Shown: piece by piece, positions 61,918-64,000 of the stretch | Layout: the number at the start of each line of letters is the position of its first letter | How positions within the stretch are numbered: position 1 is the first letter of the stretch | From: Arthrobacter zhangbolii | GTDB taxonomy: Bacteria; Actinomycetota; Actinomycetes; Actinomycetales; Micrococcaceae | NCBI RefSeq assembly: GCF_022869865.1 | Contig: NZ_CP094984.1 | Location: 1,054,001 to 1,118,000, forward strand | Direction of reading: 5' to 3' | Length of the DNA stretch: 64,000 nucleotides | Position numbers and translations under genes: made by a program | Notes under the pieces: model-generated | What the model saw: only the letters and a program-made list of their open reading frames with translations | What the model was told of the DNA's origin: nothing | Database searches by the model: none

Positions 61918-62367
61918 ATGAGCTCGGACCTGCAGCAGCTATATCAGCAGATCATCCTGGAGCATGCGAAACGCCGGCACGGGGATGGCCTGGTGAACAC
62001 GCCGGCCGGCGGCACTGCCGGGGAATCGCACCAGCTCAATCCCACCTGCGGAGATGAGATCACGCTGCGGGCCGTCCTCGACGGGTCCACGGTGGCCGGC
62101 ATTAGCTGGGAGGGGCAGGGCTGTTCCATTTCGATGGCCTCGGCCTCGGTACTAACCGAAATGATGGGCGGCCTGGACCGCGTCCGGGCTCTTGCCCTGG
62201 CGGAGGAGTTCCGCACGCTGATGCGCTCACGCGGCAGCATTGAACCGGATGAGGAGGTCCTGGGCGACGCCGCGGCGTTCGCCGGGGTGGCACGGTACCC
62301 GGCGCGGGTCAAGTGTGCCATGCTCGCGTGGGTTGCTTTCGAAGAGGCCCTGCAGGCGGCGGGCTAG
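61918..62367 (+). CDS. sufU: SufU Fe-S cluster assembly sulfur-transfer protein
   Basis: 149 aa, of normal SufU length. The zinc/sulfur ligands Cys44 and Asp46 (NPTCGDEITL), Cys69 (GQGCSISMAS) and Cys133 (KCAMLAWV) are all present. SufU accepts sulfane sulfur from SufS. Its ATG follows the sufS stop directly. The TAG stop overlaps the stop of the convergent glycosyltransferase through a shared CTAG. Confidence 0.96.
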   Translation: MSSDLQQLYQQIILEHAKRRHGDGLVNTPAGGTAGESHQLNPTCGDEITLRAVLDGSTVAGISWEGQGCSISMASASVLTEMMGGLDRVRALALAEEFRTLMRSRGSIEPDEEVLGDAAAFAGVARYPARVKCAMLAWVAFEEALQAAG

Positions 62368-63425
62368 GCCATCGCCAGCCTCAGTGCCGTTGCGGTTGCC
62401 GGCCAGGAATAGATCGGCCCTGCCGCCTCGCCGTGCTGCGCCGGAAAGCCTGTGTCCAAGGCATGGGCGATCAGCTTTGCCGCCGTGTCCGTGTCATCGA
62501 GCGGGAGGTATACAGCGGGCAGCTCGGCGGTGACCTCCCGCATGACGGGGATGTCGGAGACCAGAATCGGGCACCCGAAATGTGCTGCTTCAAGCGGCGG
62601 CAGCCCGAATCCTTCGTCGCGGCTGGTGAAGATGAAGGCAGTGGCGTTGCTGTAAAGCCAAGCAAGTTCGGCATCGGTGACCCGCCCCAGAAAGCGCACC
62701 GTACCGGAGTCCAGAAGATGCGGCGGGTACTCGCCAACGGTGGCAGCCCCATTGGGTTCCCCGACAATAAGCAGGGGACGCCCCGGACCTATGGCTCCGG
62801 CGGCCGCGGAGACATTGATGGCGTAGCCGAGGTTTTTACGGACATTCAACCGACCTACGCTGAGCAGAAAGGGAAGCTCCGGGGGGATGCCGGGCGGGCG
62901 GACAGGGTCCAAACCGGCCAGTTGCGTGTCCACGGCCAGCCCCACAGCCACGGGTACCTCAGGGGAACGGCGCACCCGCTGCAGCCGGGATGCCTCAGTG
63001 GACGTGGAAGCCACGATCCTGCGGCAGTGCGCCCAGGTGGCGCGCATCAACCAGAAATAGGCGCGCTCTGCCCGAGTAAACCATTCGGGGTGATCCACGA
63101 ACAGCGCATCGTGGACAAACACGTCGAAGCGCTGGCCCCAGAGACCGGCGAAGTTCTGGGCCAGCACCCGGTCAGGACGGATGGAACGGGCCAGCGCAGG
63201 CAACCAGAGTGCGGTGCTGAGTCCGTGCTGGGGCAAAGGGGAGCCATGGACGAAGACTCCGGACCCGAGTTCGCCGCGTACGGCGGTCAGATGGCGGCGC
63301 GGAACCGCCAGGTGCAGCTCGTCCGCGGGATGGGTGTCCTGCCACGCCTGCACCATCTGGCGGAGCACACGACGGTTGGAGATGGGGCCTTCGGCCCACC
63401 AAAAAGCATCTATGAGGATTCGCAC
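62364..63425 (-). CDS. GT4-family glycosyltransferase
   Basis: A 353-aa GT-B fold enzyme. FLLSVGRLNVRKNLGYAINV and FIFTSRDEGFGLPPLEAAHF (the E-x7-E donor motif) identify family GT4, with NDP-sugar donors. The acceptor half includes a VHDALFVDHPEWF segment. The GTG start at 63425 has only a weak site. The gene ends four bases inside the sufU gene. It reads away from the end-of-window UDP-glucose dehydrogenase gene on the same strand, 129 bp downstream of it, so the two may be co-transcribed as part of the wider polysaccharide region. Confidence 0.9.
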   Translation of the reverse strand: MRILIDAFWWAEGPISNRRVLRQMVQAWQDTHPADELHLAVPRRHLTAVRGELGSGVFVHGSPLPQHGLSTALWLPALARSIRPDRVLAQNFAGLWGQRFDVFVHDALFVDHPEWFTRAERAYFWLMRATWAHCRRIVASTSTEASRLQRVRRSPEVPVAVGLAVDTQLAGLDPVRPPGIPPELPFLLSVGRLNVRKNLGYAINVSAAAGAIGPGRPLLIVGEPNGAATVGEYPPHLLDSGTVRFLGRVTDAELAWLYSNATAFIFTSRDEGFGLPPLEAAHFGCPILVSDIPVMREVTAELPAVYLPLDDTDTAAKLIAHALDTGFPAQHGEAAGPIYSWPATATALRLAMA

Positions 63426-63554
63426 GTTTCGCGGCTACCCATCTGTCGTCAAGTCCTGCGGCAGCCCGGGAAGGCCCCTAGGAGAATGCGGTTCTTAAGG
63501 GCAAAGCAACATCAGTAAATACGAAAGCGCAACCGAGATTAGGTGGTCTGCCGT

Positions 63555-64000
63555 TCAGGGCCGGCCCATGCTCCGGTAGGTCCACCCGGCAGCCCGCCAT
63601 GCTGCCGGGTCCAGGATGTTCCGGCCGTCGATGAAGTTTTTCTCCGCCACCAGGGTGCCCGTGGATTCAGGGTCCAGATTGCGGTACTCCTGCCATTCGG
63701 TCAGCAGCACCACCGCGTGGGCATTAAGGAGGGCATTTTCAGTGGCCGGTTCGTAGTTCAGCTCAGGGAAACGGCCCTTGGCGTTCTGCAGCGCCTCAGG
63801 GTCAGTCACGGTTACGGTGGCACCCTGGAGCTGCATCTGCGCTGCGGCGCTGAGGGCGGGGGAGTCCCTCACATCATCGCTTTCCGGTTTGAAGGCGGCA
63901 CCCAGAATGGTGATCCGCTTGCCCAGCAAGGAGCCGCCGCAGATTTCCCGGGTCATTTCCACCACCTTCGATCGGCGGCGCATGTTGATTGCGTCCACCT
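63555..64000 (-). CDS. ugd: UDP-glucose 6-dehydrogenase, C-terminal part
   Basis: The C-terminal 148 or so residues of a UDP-glucose/GDP-mannose dehydrogenase; the rest lies beyond the window edge. GKRITILGAAFKPESDDVRD, SPAL, VTVTDPEA and VVLLTEWQEYRNLDP are the UDP-binding C-domain signatures, and the end FIDGRNILDP is typical. It would make UDP-glucuronate from UDP-glucose, a likely precursor of an acidic polysaccharide. The active-site region is outside the window. Confidence 0.92.
   Translation of the reverse strand, partial: VDAINMRRRSKVVEMTREICGGSLLGKRITILGAAFKPESDDVRDSPALSAAAQMQLQGATVTVTDPEALQNAKGRFPELNYEPATENALLNAHAVVLLTEWQEYRNLDPESTGTLVAEKNFIDGRNILDPAAWRAAGWTYRSMGRP

Overview
The window is high-GC DNA from an actinobacterium, most likely a member of the Micrococcaceae (Arthrobacter or a relative). 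That call rests on the conserved housekeeping blocks: MoxR-DUF58-TgpA; tatD-rpf-rsmA-ispE-ABC-F; tRNA-Gln-glmU-prs-rplY-pth; plus a Pmt protein O-mannosyltransferase next to rsmI. Frequent GTG starts, ATGA or GTGA overlaps and several probable leaderless genes fit the same group. The genus is an inference from gene content, not from a database comparison.

Layout. 1-26628 is ordinary chromosome: the tail of a SpoIIM-like membrane protein, a TIGR01906 membrane protein with a very long disordered N-terminus, a convergent acyl-CoA synthetase, pmt/rsmI back to back, gabD, the moxR-DUF58-tgpA operon on the minus strand, tatD, a long leader and an RpfB-like factor, an XRE regulator, rsmA-ispE-ABC-F, a TetR-Nudix fusion, tRNA-Gln(UUG), glmU-prs, rplY and pth.

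27060-40973 is an unusual block of five consecutive large LuxR-type ATPase regulators (LAL proteins, 776-936 aa), all on the plus strand and apparently in three transcription units (1+2, 3, 4+5). They fall into two DNA-binding-domain classes. The gaps between them are rich in inverted and direct repeats.

41396-60445 is an exopolysaccharide / cell-surface cluster: an initiating polyprenyl-phosphate sugar transferase, a CDP-alcohol-forming cytidylyltransferase, a DUF1972 glycosyltransferase, a Wzx-like flippase, a CDP-alcohol phosphotransferase, a Wzz/Wzc-like co-polymerase with a ruined kinase domain, a Wzy-like polymerase, a beta-helix lipoprotein and a membrane-anchored SGNH esterase. Embedded in it is a duplicated surface module: two related membrane-anchored Ig-like proteins (44651-45448 and 47646-48413) and two related secreted beta-propeller proteins (45671-47398 and 49734-53930; the second also carries LamG and PKD domains). 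A glycosyltransferase and the end of a UDP-glucose dehydrogenase gene (62364-64000) suggest the polysaccharide functions continue beyond the window; sufS-sufU sit between.

The strongest candidate for something undescribed is the combination of the five-LAL array, a GAGTA-N5-TACTC palindrome found both in front of the initiating sugar transferase and inside the cluster, and the duplicated anchor/propeller module whose propellers share an exactly spaced Cys-x18-His-x-His-x-Cys pattern. A working model is that the LAL proteins control production of a polysaccharide coat and its associated surface proteins. That link is inferred from proximity and shared DNA motifs only.
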